Notes: generated by a model from the letters alone, not told the origin. Shown: positions 41,024-51,723, counted from the first letter of the stretch. The stretch: 64,000 nucleotides of DNA from Sodalis sp. CWE (GCF_019646055.1 NZ_JAESFE010000001.1:248001-312000); one strand, 5' to 3'. Numbers and translations: made by a program.

Positions 41024-42064
41024 TTGTTCGCACAACTTATATTGGATTGGTATAATAAATTTGGTCGTAAAACACTGCCTTGGCGATTAAGGAAGACACC
41101 ATATATAGTTTGGTTATCAGAAATCATGCTACAACAAACACAAGTAACGATTGTCATCCCTTATTTTCGACGATTTATAACCAAATTTCCTTCTGTTGAA
41201 AAACTTGCAAAAGCATCACTTGATGATGTGTTGTATTTGTGGACTGGTTTAGGATATTACAAACGTGCACATAATTTATATAAAACAGCTAAAATTATTC
41301 ATGAACAGTATGCAAACAAATTTCCAGAAGATTTTGACCTTATCTTATCTTTACCAGGAATTGGACGATCGACTGCAGGCGCAATACTATCAATAGCTTT
41401 AAATAAAAGATATCCCATTTTAGATGGGAATGTGAAGCGAATTCTTTCACGTTATTACGCTATTTCTGGTTGGCCAGGAAAAAGAACAATAGAACGTCAT
41501 TTATGGAAATATAGTGAAGAAATCATGCCTGAAAAAAACATTTCTCAATTTAACGAAGCGATAATGGATTTGGGAGCAATGGTTTGCACTAGTTCTCAAC
41601 CAAAGTGCAAACTTTGTCCATTATGCTTTGGCTGCCAGGCTTATAAAACTAATAGTTGGGTTGATTACCCTACAAAACGACCAAAAAAAGTTCTGCCAAA
41701 AAAAAGTACTTGGTTTTTGATACTGCAATATGCCAATTATATATGGTTAGAAAGATGTCCAGAAGTGGGTATTTGGAGCAAATTATTTTGCTTTCCTCAA
41801 TTTTCTAATAAACAGGAGCTGTTGACATGGCTTTTTCAAAACAGTTTTTCCAATGGCCATTATGAAAAAATGGAAACTTTTTGTCATACCTTTAGTCATT
41901 TCTGTTTAACAATTACTCCAGTTTTACAATCAGTTAGTATAATGAAAAATTATACGAAGACAAACATCGGTATTTGGTATGATTTATTTGATCCACCAGA
42001 AATTGGATTGGCATCTCCAGTTAAGCGTTTGTTAATACAATTATATCGATCTGAATACATTTAA
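41024..42064 (+). CDS. mutY: Adenine DNA glycosylase
   Basis: Removes A mispaired with 8-oxoG, limiting G:C to T:A changes. Helix-hairpin-helix [13 protein letters not shown], catalytic Glu in [12 protein letters not shown] and Asp in ILDGNVKR, and the [4Fe-4S] ligands [17 protein letters not shown] (C-x6-C-x2-C-x5-C) are all present. The C-terminal MutT-like 8-oxoG domain (CHTFSHFCL) is kept; 346 residues against 350. The only usable start is a TTG without SD, about seven residues short of the E. coli N terminus, three codons after a TAA, so initiation is odd. Confidence 0.93.
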   Translation: MFAQLILDWYNKFGRKTLPWRLRKTPYIVWLSEIMLQQTQVTIVIPYFRRFITKFPSVEKLAKASLDDVLYLWTGLGYYKRAHNLYKTAKIIHEQYANKFPEDFDLILSLPGIGRSTAGAILSIALNKRYPILDGNVKRILSRYYAISGWPGKRTIERHLWKYSEEIMPEKNISQFNEAIMDLGAMVCTSSQPKCKLCPLCFGCQAYKTNSWVDYPTKRPKKVLPKKSTWFLILQYANYIWLERCPEVGIWSKLFCFPQFSNKQELLTWLFQNSFSNGHYEKMETFCHTFSHFCLTITPVLQSVSIMKNYTKTNIGIWYDLFDPPEIGLASPVKRLLIQLYRSEYI

Positions 42065-42100
42065 TTTATATTGAAAAAAAAGAAGAGAGCAATTCATAAT

Positions 42101-42334
42101 ATGAAAAGAAAAATTTATTGTACATTTTTAAAACAGAAAGCTGAAGGACAAGAAATACAATGTTATCCTGGAGAGTTAGGTAAACGTATTTACGATAATA
42201 TTTCTGCAGAAGCATGGGCAAAATGGCAGACTAGGCAAACAATCATGATAAATGAAAAAAAGCTTAATATGTTAGATTCTTTAGATCGTAAATTTCTAGA
42301 AGAAGAAATGATCAGGTTTTTATTTAAAAATTAA
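42101..42334 (+). CDS. yggX: YggX, Fe(II)-trafficking / oxidative protection protein
   Basis: Small protein of the YggX family, which protects Fe-S clusters from oxidation; it typically sits beside mut[17 protein letters not shown] aligns with E. coli MSRTIFCTFLQREAEG and keeps the conserved Cys; [14 protein letters not shown] and [12 protein letters not shown] are intact. I start at the ATG at 42101, not the TTG ten codons earlier. The product is 77 residues: the last 12-14 residues of the 91-residue E. coli protein are missing, leaving FLFKN at the end. Confidence 0.93.
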   Translation: MKRKIYCTFLKQKAEGQEIQCYPGELGKRIYDNISAEAWAKWQTRQTIMINEKKLNMLDSLDRKFLEEEMIRFLFKN

Positions 42335-42422
42335 AGTATATAACTGTTAAAATATTCAATTGAATGAGTAAATAATACTTTTGAAATATTATTGGAACTG
42401 TTCCCAATAAAGGTTTCAATGT

Positions 42423-43526
42423 ATGAAGAAAAAATTATTATCAATTATAGTTCCTATATTCCTAACTTCTTGTTCTATTAACAAGAACAGTATAGAAAGC
42501 GCATCCTATACCGTCCATACAAAAAATACGCATGTAATAAAAGATATTTACAGTTTTGACATTTTAATGTGGCAATTAGCTCATAACATAGAGGATCTTT
42601 GGGGACCAAATGAAATTCTAATCAATACATCAAAAGTTTATATAAACTACACTGATCAGTGTAAAACTCGTAGCCATATTAATTTTAATACTGGTTTGAT
42701 TACTGTTGAAACTATCGCTAATAGTAATCCAAATATACATTTACGTGCAGCTATTATTAATAGCTTGCTGATAAATAATTATCTAAAAATGGAGGACTTA
42801 CATCTAGAAAAAAATAACATTGCCTTGAGTAAAAAACCTTTTTTACATGGGCAAACATTTGATCATACAGGTAAAGTTATCAGATGGAAGTGGCGTGCCA
42901 GCCGTTTTGCTGATTACTTATTGCGCAATCAATTGCAAACTCGTTTTGCTGGACCAAAACAAGTTTTTTATATTACTATCCAATTAGTTCCAGATTGTAT
43001 AAATGAACGTTCTTATAAATATCTTAATATGATATTTAAAGCTTCTAAAGAATATAATGTTGATCGATCATTAATCTTAGCAATTATACAAACAGAATCG
43101 AATTTCAATCCCTATGCAGTTAGTCGCTCTAATGCCCTAGGTCTTATGCAAGTGGTGCAACATAGTGCAGGACGAGATGTTTTTAAAATGAAAGGTAAAT
43201 ATGGACAGCCAAGCCGAAGTTATTTGTTCGATCCTAGAAAAAATATCGATAGTGGTACCGCTTACTTAGCAATGTTACAAAATGACTATTTCAGTGGAAT
43301 TATTGATCCAATATCACGACGTTACGCAGTAATCACTGCTTATAACGGTGGTGCTGGTAGTGTATTACGAGTTTTTTCACCTGATCCAAATCAAGCAATA
43401 CAGATCATTAATCGGATGCAGTCGGATGAGGTTTACCAAACTTTATTCACACGGCATCCTTCAATAGAGGCTCGTCAATATTTATATAAAGTGAACAATT
43501 TACAGAATAATTATTGGCAACATTAA
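42423..43526 (+). CDS. mltC: Membrane-bound lytic murein transglycosylase C
   Basis: Outer-membrane lipoprotein that cleaves peptidoglycan between MurNAc and GlcNAc. Signal peptide with lipobox LTSC (Cys17), processed by Lgt from this window. The C-terminal SLT domain (about residues 200-355) has the catalytic Glu in IIQTESNFNPYAVSR, plus ALGLMQVVQHSAGRD and ITAYNGGAGSVLRVF. 367 residues against 359. Start ATG with AAAGG nine bases upstream. Third gene of the mutY-yggX-mltC group. Confidence 0.95.
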   Translation: MKKKLLSIIVPIFLTSCSINKNSIESASYTVHTKNTHVIKDIYSFDILMWQLAHNIEDLWGPNEILINTSKVYINYTDQCKTRSHINFNTGLITVETIANSNPNIHLRAAIINSLLINNYLKMEDLHLEKNNIALSKKPFLHGQTFDHTGKVIRWKWRASRFADYLLRNQLQTRFAGPKQVFYITIQLVPDCINERSYKYLNMIFKASKEYNVDRSLILAIIQTESNFNPYAVSRSNALGLMQVVQHSAGRDVFKMKGKYGQPSRSYLFDPRKNIDSGTAYLAMLQNDYFSGIIDPISRRYAVITAYNGGAGSVLRVFSPDPNQAIQIINRMQSDEVYQTLFTRHPSIEARQYLYKVNNLQNNYWQH

Positions 43527-44084
43527 ATTCTACAGAATATGTATTTTCTCAACTTAAATTTAATAAAATTCCTTTATAATTTTTATACGTATAAAAATTT
43601 ATTCAAAGTAAAAATAAACTTATTTTTTCAACTTTTTTCAAAAAAAGTGCTTTTAGAAACAAATAATATCTTTCTTTAAAATTAACTATTGTACTTACTT
43701 AAGTTAAATAGTTTTAATAAAATGTATTTTACATTACTCATCCTTAAAATGGAGTTTTTAATTAATTTTTAGATCAAAAAAAACAAACTACGTTTGAATG
43801 TATAATGAATATCATGTAACTAAAATCATGTCTTTTTTAACATAGTTTTAACGATAGTCAAAAAGAGACTTTACTGGAACGTTTTTTGACTTTAAATTTC
43901 CAAAAATATTTCTATAATCAACTTCAATTAATCTAAATAGATAAAAGTATTGATTAAATCAATGATAGATCGGTTTGAAAATTAGTGAAAAGATAAGTTG
44001 ATTCAACATGAAGTTTTAGTAAACTTATTGAAGGCATCATATCAATTGTAAAAAACATTTAAAAATTCTTAATGCGACTTCTCT
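43527..44084. other. Spacer between mltC and tRNA-Phe
   Basis: About 560 bases. Contains the 22-base palindrome after mltC (43578-43599) and an AC-T6-C-A7-GT stem near 43630. The tRNA promoter must lie at the right end, but I could not identify a good -10/-35 pair. Confidence 0.5.
43578..43599 (+). terminator. Perfect palindrome after mltC
   Basis: AATTTTTATAC followed directly by its complement GTATAAAAATT, 52 bases past the mltC stop. An 11-bp arm without spacer; likely the mltC transcript end. Confidence 0.4.
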
Positions 44085-44157
44085 GCCCGGATAGCTCAGT
44101 TGGTAGAGCAGGGGACTGAAAATCCCCGTGTCCTTGGTTCGATTCCAAGTCTGGGCA
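44085..44157 (+). tRNA. pheV: tRNA-Phe (GAA)
   Basis: A 73-base cloverleaf almost identical to E. coli tRNA-Phe. Acceptor GCCCGGA/TCTGGGC (one G-U pair), D arm GCTCAGTTGGTAGAGC, anticodon stem-loop GGGGA-CTGAAAA-TCCCC with anticodon GAA, and T arm GGTTCGATTCC. Discriminator A73. CCA is not encoded (TTT follows), so it must be added by the cca enzyme. It lies at the position of E. coli pheV, downstream of mltC. Its synthetase, pheST, is 5 kb away. Confidence 0.97.
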
Positions 44158-44302
44158 TTTTTATTTTTTAAATTTTTTATTGTCTGATTATAAATCAAAC
44201 TATTTCGTAATACTTATTTGTTATTTAAACGGAATAATTTTTTGTTTTTTAAACAGTTAAATTATTGTTATGATTTTGAAGAAAAATTAGTGTTATTTTT
44301 AT

Positions 44303-44326
44303 ATTATCGAATAGCAATTCGATAAT
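44303..44326 (+). terminator. Hairpin downstream of tRNA-Phe
   Basis: ATTATCGAAT, loop AGCA, ATTCGATAAT, followed by TTTC. Perfect 10-bp stem, 146 bases after the tRNA; plausible end of the tRNA precursor. Confidence 0.45.
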
Positions 44327-44663
44327 TTCATTAAATTATCTGCGTATAAATCAAAAAATCAGCACTTAGAAAAAAATTCTTACATGTATATATAATTTTT
44401 ACGACTGTTACAAGGAAAACTCAAAACTAAAGATTTTATATAAAATCTAAGAAAGTAGTTCGTTTTATATTTTTTGTGGCAAAAAATCTAGAATTTTTAT
44501 TTTTATGTCTTTGTAAAACCATAAAGCTTAATTTCATCTTTATTTAAGAATTGATGAATAATAATAAATATGATTAAATCCTAAATTTATAGCTTTTAGA
44601 ATTAAAATTGTTATTAGATAAGACTTATTTTTAGATTACGCAACTGATTGATAATATTAATAC

Positions 44664-44685
44664 ATTCCTATCCTAGGATAGGAAT
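44664..44685. repeat. Perfect 22-base palindrome with T-rich tail
   Basis: ATTCCTATCCT joined directly to AGGATAGGAAT, followed by AAGATTTTTCTC. It is one of the more stable palindromes in the noncoding DNA, 410 bases before tktA. Could be a second terminator or a dyad operator. Confidence 0.4.
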
Positions 44686-45094
44686 AAGATTTTTCTCTAA
44701 TTTTTTAAAAACTAAAAATTAACTAATTCAGACTGAATAATAAATATTACTTTTAATATATTTAGCTTTAAGCCATATATCTAACGCGTTTTATTATGTA
44801 TACAGTGAAGTTTTATGTCTAATGTGAAGAGGTTAAGCATCATTTTTTCTTTTTTTTCTTTCAACGAATCTAATATTTAATTGAAAGAACTATCTTTAGT
44901 GTGTTGTTATCTCTTTTTTACTTTATCGATGGTATTTAATTAATTTTATCTTAGCACGAACAGAGTAATAATTTATGGTTTTTGCTATATGATATTTCAT
45001 CAAAATAATTTGCAAATAATCTTTGAATGGTAATGTGGTATGTCATAAAACTTTTGCTAAATTAAAAAAAATTAAAATAGAAGGAAATGACATT

Positions 45095-47122
45095 GTGGAA
45101 GAACGACTACTTGCTAATGCTATTCGCTTTTTAAGCATTGATTCTATAGAAAAAGCAAATTCTGGTCATCCAGGTTCTCCGTTAGGTATGGCAGATGTAG
45201 CAACCGTTTTATGGAGGAACTTCTTGAAACATAATCCGATTGACCCAAATTGGATCAATCGTGATCGTTTTATATTGTCCAACGGACATAGTTCGATGTT
45301 GCTTTATGCTTTGCTTCATTTAACTGGTTACGATCTTAGTATTCAAGATCTAAAAAATTTTCGTCAACTTCATTCAAAAACACCAGGCCATCCTGAATAT
45401 GGGTGTACACCTGGCGTAGAAGTTACTTCTGGTCCATTAGGACAAGGCATTGCTAACGCAGTTGGTATGGCTCTAGCTGAAAAAATTTTAGCAACGGAGT
45501 TTAATCGAAAAAACTATCCAATCATTGATCACTATACCTATGTTTTTTTAGGAGACGGTTGTTTGATGGAAGGAATTTCTCACGAAGCCTGCTCTCTTGC
45601 TGGTAATTTTAAACTAGGAAAATTAATTGCATTTTGGGACAAAAACAATATTTCCATTGATGGTCGTATAGATGATTGGTTTACAGATGATACAGCATCT
45701 CGCTTTCATTCCTACGGATGGCAGGTGATTGATGATATTGACGGACATAATTTTAAACAGATCAATTTTGCATTAAATCAAGCTAAAAATCAAAAGAATA
45801 AACCTACTTTACTTTGCTTTAAAACTGTCATTGGTTATGGTTCACCAAATAAAGCAGGTCATCATGATAGTCATGGATCCCCTTTGGGGAAAGAAGAAGT
45901 AGCCCTGACGAGAAAAGCTCTGGGATGGAGTTATGCACCATTTGAAATTCCAAAATTGATTTATGCTCAATGGAACGCGTCTGAAAAAGGGAAAGCAATT
46001 CAAGCTGTTTGGAAGAAACTCTTTTCTGAATATCAAAAAGACTATCCTAAAGAAGCAACTGAGTTTCTTCGTCGTATTTTAAATAGGTTTCCAAAAAATT
46101 GGAAAAAAAATACTCAAGATTATGTTTATAAATTACAAACACAGAGCTCACCAGCAGCAATAGCAACTCGTCAAGCTAGTCAAAAAACTCTCAATTATTT
46201 TGCTCAATGGTTGCCAGAATTATTTGGAGGCTCTGCGGATTTGTCTTCCTCAAATTTAACTCGACATAATCAAGCTCAAGATGTTACTCCGTCGGATGTA
46301 TCAGGTAATTACATTCACTATGGCGTAAGAGAATTTGGAATGTCAGCCATAATGAATGGAATAGCACTACACGGTGGTTTTATTCCTTATGGAGGAACCT
46401 TTCTTGTTTTTATGGAATATGCACGCAATGCAGTGCGTATGGCAGCACTAATGAAAATTCGTACGATTTTCGTTTATACACATGATTCCATTGGATTAGG
46501 AGAGGATGGTCCAACACATCAACCTATAGAACAACTTGCTACATTACGTCTAACACCAAACATGGAAACTTGGCGTAGTTGCGATCAAGTTGAAACGGCT
46601 GTTTCATGGCAGCAAGCTGTTGAAAGACTAGATGGTCCTACTGCGTTAATCTTTACTCGACAATCGCTTGTACAACAGATGCGTAGTGCAGAACAGTTAC
46701 AGCAAATTGCTAAAGGTGGTTACATATTACAAGATTGTAAAAATAAACAACCAGATTTGATAATTATTTCAAGCGGCTCGGAAGTGGCATTAGCAATGCA
46801 TGTTGCTACACAACTGAACGAAGAAGGAAAACATGTACGTGTTGTTTCAATGCCATGTGTTGAACGTTTTGAAAAGCAAGATATTGCCTGGAAAGAAAGT
46901 GTTCTGCCGTTTTCTGTACGAAAACGATTCATAATCGAGGCCAGCATAGAAGGTTTTTGGCGAGGATATGCAGGTTTAGAAGGTAAGGTTCTTGGAATTA
47001 AAGACTTTGGCAAGTCTGCTCCTGCATCAGTGTTATTTAATTATTTTGGATTTACAAAGGAAAACGCTCTTTCGATTGCACGCTCTTTATTAGAAAATAA
47101 ATCAAAAAATTCTATCAAATAG
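45095..47122 (+). CDS. tktA: Transketolase
   Basis: Thiamine-diphosphate enzyme of the non-oxidative pentose phosphate pathway; moves two-carbon units between sugars. ThDP/Mg motif [13 protein letters not shown] with DKNNISIDG, substrate-binding [13 protein letters not shown] and the catalytic-Glu region [16 protein letters not shown] are intact. I start at the GTG at 45095 ([14 protein letters not shown] aligns with MSSRKELANAIRALS), which has AAGGA nine bases upstream; the frame is open 24 codons further up without homology. 675 residues against 663. Converges on pheT. Confidence 0.95.
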   Translation: MEERLLANAIRFLSIDSIEKANSGHPGSPLGMADVATVLWRNFLKHNPIDPNWINRDRFILSNGHSSMLLYALLHLTGYDLSIQDLKNFRQLHSKTPGHPEYGCTPGVEVTSGPLGQGIANAVGMALAEKILATEFNRKNYPIIDHYTYVFLGDGCLMEGISHEACSLAGNFKLGKLIAFWDKNNISIDGRIDDWFTDDTASRFHSYGWQVIDDIDGHNFKQINFALNQAKNQKNKPTLLCFKTVIGYGSPNKAGHHDSHGSPLGKEEVALTRKALGWSYAPFEIPKLIYAQWNASEKGKAIQAVWKKLFSEYQKDYPKEATEFLRRILNRFPKNWKKNTQDYVYKLQTQSSPAAIATRQASQKTLNYFAQWLPELFGGSADLSSSNLTRHNQAQDVTPSDVSGNYIHYGVREFGMSAIMNGIALHGGFIPYGGTFLVFMEYARNAVRMAALMKIRTIFVYTHDSIGLGEDGPTHQPIEQLATLRLTPNMETWRSCDQVETAVSWQQAVERLDGPTALIFTRQSLVQQMRSAEQLQQIAKGGYILQDCKNKQPDLIIISSGSEVALAMHVATQLNEEGKHVRVVSMPCVERFEKQDIAWKESVLPFSVRKRFIIEASIEGFWRGYAGLEGKVLGIKDFGKSAPASVLFNYFGFTKENALSIARSLLENKSKNSIK

Positions 47123-47234
47123 AATAATAACTTTAAAAAACTTAAACGTTACTAGCTCTAATTATAAAAGAGGCAGACATACTTTTAATGTTTCTTTTCG
47201 TAAGAACTCAACGAATTTTTTAAACAAAAAGTTC

Positions 47235-49667
47235 CTATCTCTCTTCGCATTGGTTACTTCTTAATGAAGCTTGGAATCTTTTTTTTAGCGCCGCAACACA
47301 ATTATTAACAATGATAGTAATTTCTTTTTCCTCCAAAGTATGAAAAGAATCTTGCAAAATTAAACTAATACCTAAACTTTTAAATCCTTTTGGTATTCCT
47401 TTTCCTTGGTATACGTCAAATAAATTTATTTCAACTAATTGATTTTTGACAACTTTCTTACATTCTCTAATTACGTCCGCTGCAGGAATGTCAGAGGCTA
47501 CTATTAAAGCAATATCGCGTCGATTGATAGGAAATCGTAAAATATCATTTACTTGACAAAGTTTTTTGCGTTTTTCAGCTTTTTCCCATAAAAACTCAAA
47601 TATTAATGTCTGTTCAGTCAAATTAAGTTTTGTTTCAAGCATAGGATGAATAGCACCAACAAAGCCAATAATGTTATTATTTAAATAAATTGCAGCACTC
47701 TGTCCTGGATGTAGAGCTGGATGACTTTGTTTCTTAAATTCAATATCTTCTAATGTTCCAATAAGATTAAATATCGCCTCAAGATCCCCTTTAATATCAT
47801 AAAAATCTACTAAACGGTTCGATTGACTCCAATGCTCATTAAATCGTGGTCCACTGATAACTCCGGATAACATAAGATCCTGACGAACACCTAAATTGGC
47901 TTTGTCATCAGGAATAAAACATAAGCCGCTTTCAAATAAACGGATTCGTCGATGCTGACGATTTTGATTATAAGTTGCAACAGCGAGAAGTCCAGTCCAT
48001 AAAGATAAACGCATAACTGACATATTTTTAGAGACTGGATTAAGTAGTGCCATTGATTTTTGTTCTGGGTGTAGTTGTGTCTGTTTCTTTACATCGACAA
48101 AACTATAGGTAATAACTTCTCTATATCCACGATCCGCTAATAATTTTTTCGCTCGTGTTAATGGAAAAACTGGTTCATGATCACACGATGACATCAGTAA
48201 ACTAGTACATATTGGAATATTTGGTATCAAATCATATCCATACATCCGTATGATTTCTCCTATTAAGTCTTCCTCAAAAGATATATCAAAACGCCAACTT
48301 GGTGTTATCACTTTCCATCCATGTTCAACATAGCCAACTTGAAAACCTAAGCGAGTAAGAATATCAATTACTGTTTTATCTGGAATAAAATGACCAACTA
48401 AACGATAAAGATTTTTTTTTCTTAAAGTTATTGAATTTAGTTTCAAATTTGCACTTGGAATCTTTGCTCTGAAAACTGGACCTGGTCTACCATTACAAAT
48501 TGTTATTAACAGTTCGGTTGCACGCTCTATAGCATAATGCTGTATCATTGGATCTATTCCAAGCTCATAGCGATGCAATATATCATCATTCCATAATTGA
48601 TAACGACGGACACCATTGGTAATGACTAAAGGATTGAAAGAAGCACACGATAGTACTATGTTCTGAGTGTTCAGACTAATATTAAATGGTGCATTGACAA
48701 AAGAAACTCCTGCTATTGCTAAAATTTGACGCTGATCAGCAACTACCAGTGTCTTTGGAAATAACGTTATATTACTACGATCAAGGAGAGTAAATGACTC
48801 GCCCAAACGAGAATAACGTAGCACCATATTTCCTTCAATATAATTTTTATTGAAAACACTTATTGGCTGTCCAAGTTCTAACAAAACATAGTTAGAGATA
48901 TCTTTTACAACATTGATTGACTGTAATCCACAACGACGTAACTTTTCAATCATCCATAATGGAGTGTTAGCTCTAACATTGATATTTTCTATTACCCGTA
49001 TTGCATAACTTTGGCAAGCATCTTTTGTTTTAGGATCAATACAAACAGACAATTTAGTGCTAACTTGGGGAAAAATTGTTTTGATGGTTGGCATAAATAA
49101 TGGAAGTCGATTATATGTTGCTACATCACGGGCAATCCCTAACAAACTAAGACAGTCTCCACGGTTTGGTGTTACGTTAATGTCAATGATATTATCATTC
49201 ATTTTCAGGTATGTACGAATATCTTGACCAATCGGTGCATCCTCTGGCAGCTCGATAATATCGTTATGGTTACTTGTAATTCCTAAGTCAAAAAAAGAGC
49301 AAAGTAGACCCTCTGTTGGTTCTCCGTGTACCAAAGTAGTATCAGTTTTATCTTTTTTACCTAAGGAAAAAAGTGTAGCATCAACAGTAGCTACGGCAAC
49401 TCTTAAATTTGTACGACAATTGGAAGCACTACAAACAATATTCAAAAAATGGTTTTTCCCGATATCTACTTTAGTAACAAACAACTGCTTAATAGTAGCA
49501 TGTCGCTGACACGCTATTATTAAACCAACTACTACCCCAGCGAATTGACCAGAAGCAGGATTAACGCAGTTCACTTCAAAACCTAGCATGGTAAGTTGAT
49601 GTCCCAATGTTTTGCTATTGATAGCTGGGTTAACCCATTCGCGTAGCCAGAGTTCACTAAACTTCAT
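47235..49667 (-). CDS. pheT: Phenylalanyl-tRNA synthetase beta subunit, editing site eroded
   Basis: Large subunit of the (alpha-beta)2 PheRS. Collinear with E. coli (810 against 795 residues), starting MKFSELWLREWVNPAI. In the B3/B4 editing domain every key E. coli residue has changed: Arg244 to Gln249, His265 to Ser270 (GQPISVFN for GQPMHAFD), Glu334 to Ser340 (VLSCA for LLECA), and the HTDASHRYERG loop to WNDDILHRYELG. The GGIFGG turn is also lost. The C-terminal part, with its tRNA-binding domain, is well conserved. Aminoacylation is probably intact while Tyr-tRNA-Phe editing is not. ihfA is absent downstream. Confidence 0.96.
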   Translation of the reverse strand: MKFSELWLREWVNPAINSKTLGHQLTMLGFEVNCVNPASGQFAGVVVGLIIACQRHATIKQLFVTKVDIGKNHFLNIVCSASNCRTNLRVAVATVDATLFSLGKKDKTDTTLVHGEPTEGLLCSFFDLGITSNHNDIIELPEDAPIGQDIRTYLKMNDNIIDINVTPNRGDCLSLLGIARDVATYNRLPLFMPTIKTIFPQVSTKLSVCIDPKTKDACQSYAIRVIENINVRANTPLWMIEKLRRCGLQSINVVKDISNYVLLELGQPISVFNKNYIEGNMVLRYSRLGESFTLLDRSNITLFPKTLVVADQRQILAIAGVSFVNAPFNISLNTQNIVLSCASFNPLVITNGVRRYQLWNDDILHRYELGIDPMIQHYAIERATELLITICNGRPGPVFRAKIPSANLKLNSITLRKKNLYRLVGHFIPDKTVIDILTRLGFQVGYVEHGWKVITPSWRFDISFEEDLIGEIIRMYGYDLIPNIPICTSLLMSSCDHEPVFPLTRAKKLLADRGYREVITYSFVDVKKQTQLHPEQKSMALLNPVSKNMSVMRLSLWTGLLAVATYNQNRQHRRIRLFESGLCFIPDDKANLGVRQDLMLSGVISGPRFNEHWSQSNRLVDFYDIKGDLEAIFNLIGTLEDIEFKKQSHPALHPGQSAAIYLNNNIIGFVGAIHPMLETKLNLTEQTLIFEFLWEKAEKRKKLCQVNDILRFPINRRDIALIVASDIPAADVIRECKKVVKNQLVEINLFDVYQGKGIPKGFKSLGISLILQDSFHTLEEKEITIIVNNCVAALKKRFQASLRSNQCEER

Positions 49668-49685
49668 AAATTAGATTATATTTTA

Positions 49686-50681
49686 TTATTTAAATAGTTT
49701 AAGAAAACGTAAATTATTTTCAAAAAAAGAACGGAGATCAGTTACACCGTAACGAAGCATTGTTAATCTTTCTATACCCATACCAAAAGCAAAACCGGAA
49801 TAAACTTCTGAATCGATACCAACGTTATGTAATACACTTGGATGAATCATTCCACATCCTAATATTTCTAGCCAACGACCATTTTCTTTCATTATATCAA
49901 TTTCAGCCGAAGGCATAGTAAATGGAAAATAAGAAGGGCGAAAACGAATCTGTAGACTTTTTTTAAAAAAACTGTGTAAAAAATTACATAATGTTCCTTT
50001 TAAATTACTGAAGTTAATGTTTACATCAACAATTAATCCTTCCATTTGATAAAACATAGGCGTATGAGTTTGATCATAATCATTGCGATATACCTTGCCT
50101 GAAGAAATAATACGTATTGGTGGTTTTTGTGTTTTCATGATGCGAATCTGCATACCAGAAGTATGAGTACGAAGTAATCGATTTTTATCAAACCAAAAAG
50201 TATCATGACTAGTGCGTGCAGGATGATTAGATGGAAAATTTAAGGCATCAAAATTATGATAATTGTCTTCAATTTCAAGTCCAGAGACTATTGTAAATCC
50301 TAGTTTACTGAAACAACTTTCAAGGCAAGCAATTGTATGTGATATTGGATGCAAACTGCCAATATCTGTATCACGCCCTGGTAAAGAGATATCTATTGCT
50401 TCTCTAGCTAAAAATGTATCTAACCTGATTTTTTCTAACTTTTCCTTGCGATCTATTATTGCTTGCAATATTTCTCGTTTAGCTTGGTTAATCATTGATC
50501 CAATCACTGCACGCTCTTTTTTAGCAATTGATTGATCTCGCAATATTGTTATTTGTTTAGCGAAGTGTCCTTTTTTACCTAAATATTTAATACGTACTAA
50601 TTCTAGTGTTTCTTTACTTAAAGAACGTTCAATCTCTATTTTAGCTTTTTTGACTATATCTATAGGGAGCACCGTCATCAT
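49686..50681 (-). CDS. pheS: Phenylalanyl-tRNA synthetase alpha subunit
   Basis: Catalytic class II subunit of PheRS. N-terminal coiled coil (about residues 1-85), then motif 1, motif 2 ([26 protein letters not shown]) and motif 3 ([19 protein letters not shown]). 331 residues, E. coli 327. Start at two tandem ATGs with a weak SD; a few N-terminal residues are uncertain. pheT follows after 18 bases. A small leader-like ORF lies upstream, at the place where E. coli has pheM. Confidence 0.96.
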   Translation of the reverse strand: MMTVLPIDIVKKAKIEIERSLSKETLELVRIKYLGKKGHFAKQITILRDQSIAKKERAVIGSMINQAKREILQAIIDRKEKLEKIRLDTFLAREAIDISLPGRDTDIGSLHPISHTIACLESCFSKLGFTIVSGLEIEDNYHNFDALNFPSNHPARTSHDTFWFDKNRLLRTHTSGMQIRIMKTQKPPIRIISSGKVYRNDYDQTHTPMFYQMEGLIVDVNINFSNLKGTLCNFLHSFFKKSLQIRFRPSYFPFTMPSAEIDIMKENGRWLEILGCGMIHPSVLHNVGIDSEVYSGFAFGMGIERLTMLRYGVTDLRSFFENNLRFLKLFK

Positions 50682-51090
50682 TCTTTAATCTTTTTTTGTT
50701 TATTCCATTTGAAAGACATTTTTTTAACAGCCGTCTATAAGTTAATGAAAATTTTTATTTCTTCAAATAGGCATTGATTTACAAACAATTTATAAAGCAA
50801 CATAAAGATTTTTTTATTTAAAATGATAAAGATATCTAGCTTTAGATAGGTTCTAACATTTAATTCTTAAAAACTGTTTCAAAAGGAAAATTTTTGAAGA
50901 GCAAATCTTTTTTCTTTTTTCTAAATTAGAAACTCACACTTCTTTTTATTTTAACAAAAATTTTTATTTTCGACATGTCATTTCTCCTCTTTATCAAGAG
51001 AGTAGCTATGATTCACTTCTTTCTAAAGCTTATAGGAATATAAATAGATTAATAACATAGCGAAAACGCAAAAAAATTATTAGAAATAAT
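50682..51090. other. pheS leader region
   Basis: About 410 bases between rplT and pheS, where E. coli has the pheM attenuator. It contains one short ORF with a good SD (listed). I do not see a convincing Phe-codon run plus terminator/antiterminator pair. Confidence 0.45.
50926..50976 (-). CDS. Possible 16-codon leader peptide upstream of pheS
   Basis: ATG at 50976 opens MSKIKIFVKIKRSVSF and stops at 50926. GGAG lies exactly seven bases before it, and the SD overlaps a CTCTT-GATA-AAGAG stem. The ORF occupies the pheM position between rplT and pheS, but has only two Phe codons, against five in E. coli PheM (14 residues), and no sequence match. An overlapping ATG five bases earlier gives only MTCRK. 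Tentative. Confidence 0.3.
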   Translation of the reverse strand: MSKIKIFVKIKRSVSF

Positions 51091-51447
51091 TTAAATCAAG
51101 GTAGTTTTTGCTCTGGTAGATAAGACAGAAAAAGCGTTTTTATCTGAAATAGCAATATCTGCTAGAACTTTTCGATCAATTTTAATCGAAGCTTTCTTTA
51201 AACCGTTAATAAATTTACTGTAAGATATTCCATTCCTACGAGCTTCAGCGTTAATGCGAAGGATCCACAGCTGACGAAAGCGACGCTTTTTCTGGCGACG
51301 ATCACGATAAGCATATTGTCCTGCTTTAATAAGTGCCTGAAATGCAGTACGGTAAACACGAGAACGTGCGCCATAGTAACCTTTTGTTTTTTTTAGAACT
51401 TTTTTGTGGCGTGTATGTGCCACTACGCCTCGCTTTACACGGGTCAT
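51091..51447 (-). CDS. rplT: 50S ribosomal protein L20
   Basis: L20 binds 23S rRNA early in 50S assembly and in E. coli represses rpmI-rplT translation. 118 residues, the standard length, very basic N terminus ([20 protein letters not shown]) and conserved [13 protein letters not shown] and [18 protein letters not shown]. Start ATG with AAGGAAGG upstream. Part of thrS-infC-rpmI-rplT-pheST. Confidence 0.97.
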   Translation of the reverse strand: MTRVKRGVVAHTRHKKVLKKTKGYYGARSRVYRTAFQALIKAGQYAYRDRRQKKRRFRQLWILRINAEARRNGISYSKFINGLKKASIKIDRKVLADIAISDKNAFSVLSTRAKTTLI

Positions 51448-51504
51448 TTTTCTTTACCCTTCCTTCTTTTCTTAAGATCCCAATTAGTTTAAGCTAATTA
51501 ACAG

Positions 51505-51702
51505 TTATATATATGGCAGACAACGGACGATCAAAATCGTATCTCCTTTGGAGATCGAAAATTTTGAACGTAAATGACGTTTTCGTTTGGTTGGTTTTTT
51601 TGTTAGAGTGTGACGCATATTAGCGCGTTTATGCCTAAAAGTACCTGAAGCTGTTTTTTTAAAGCGTTTTGCAACACTACGTACCGTTTTAATTTTTAAC
51701 AT
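51505..51702 (-). CDS. rpmI: 50S ribosomal protein L35
   Basis: Small basic 50S protein of 65 residues. [20 protein letters not shown], then [20 protein letters not shown], and ending VRCLPYI like E. coli IACLPYA. Start ATG with AAGG upstream. Lies between infC (21-base gap) and rplT. Confidence 0.97.
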   Translation of the reverse strand: MLKIKTVRSVAKRFKKTASGTFRHKRANMRHTLTKKPTKRKRHLRSKFSISKGDTILIVRCLPYI

Positions 51703-51723
51703 GTATATTCATACACCTTGATG

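Larger units (their letters stand above)
44158..45094. other. Spacer between tRNA-Phe and tktA
   Basis: About 940 bases with no coding remnant. Holds the tRNA terminator-like hairpin (44303-44326) and the GC-richer palindrome at 44664-44685. Confidence 0.5.
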
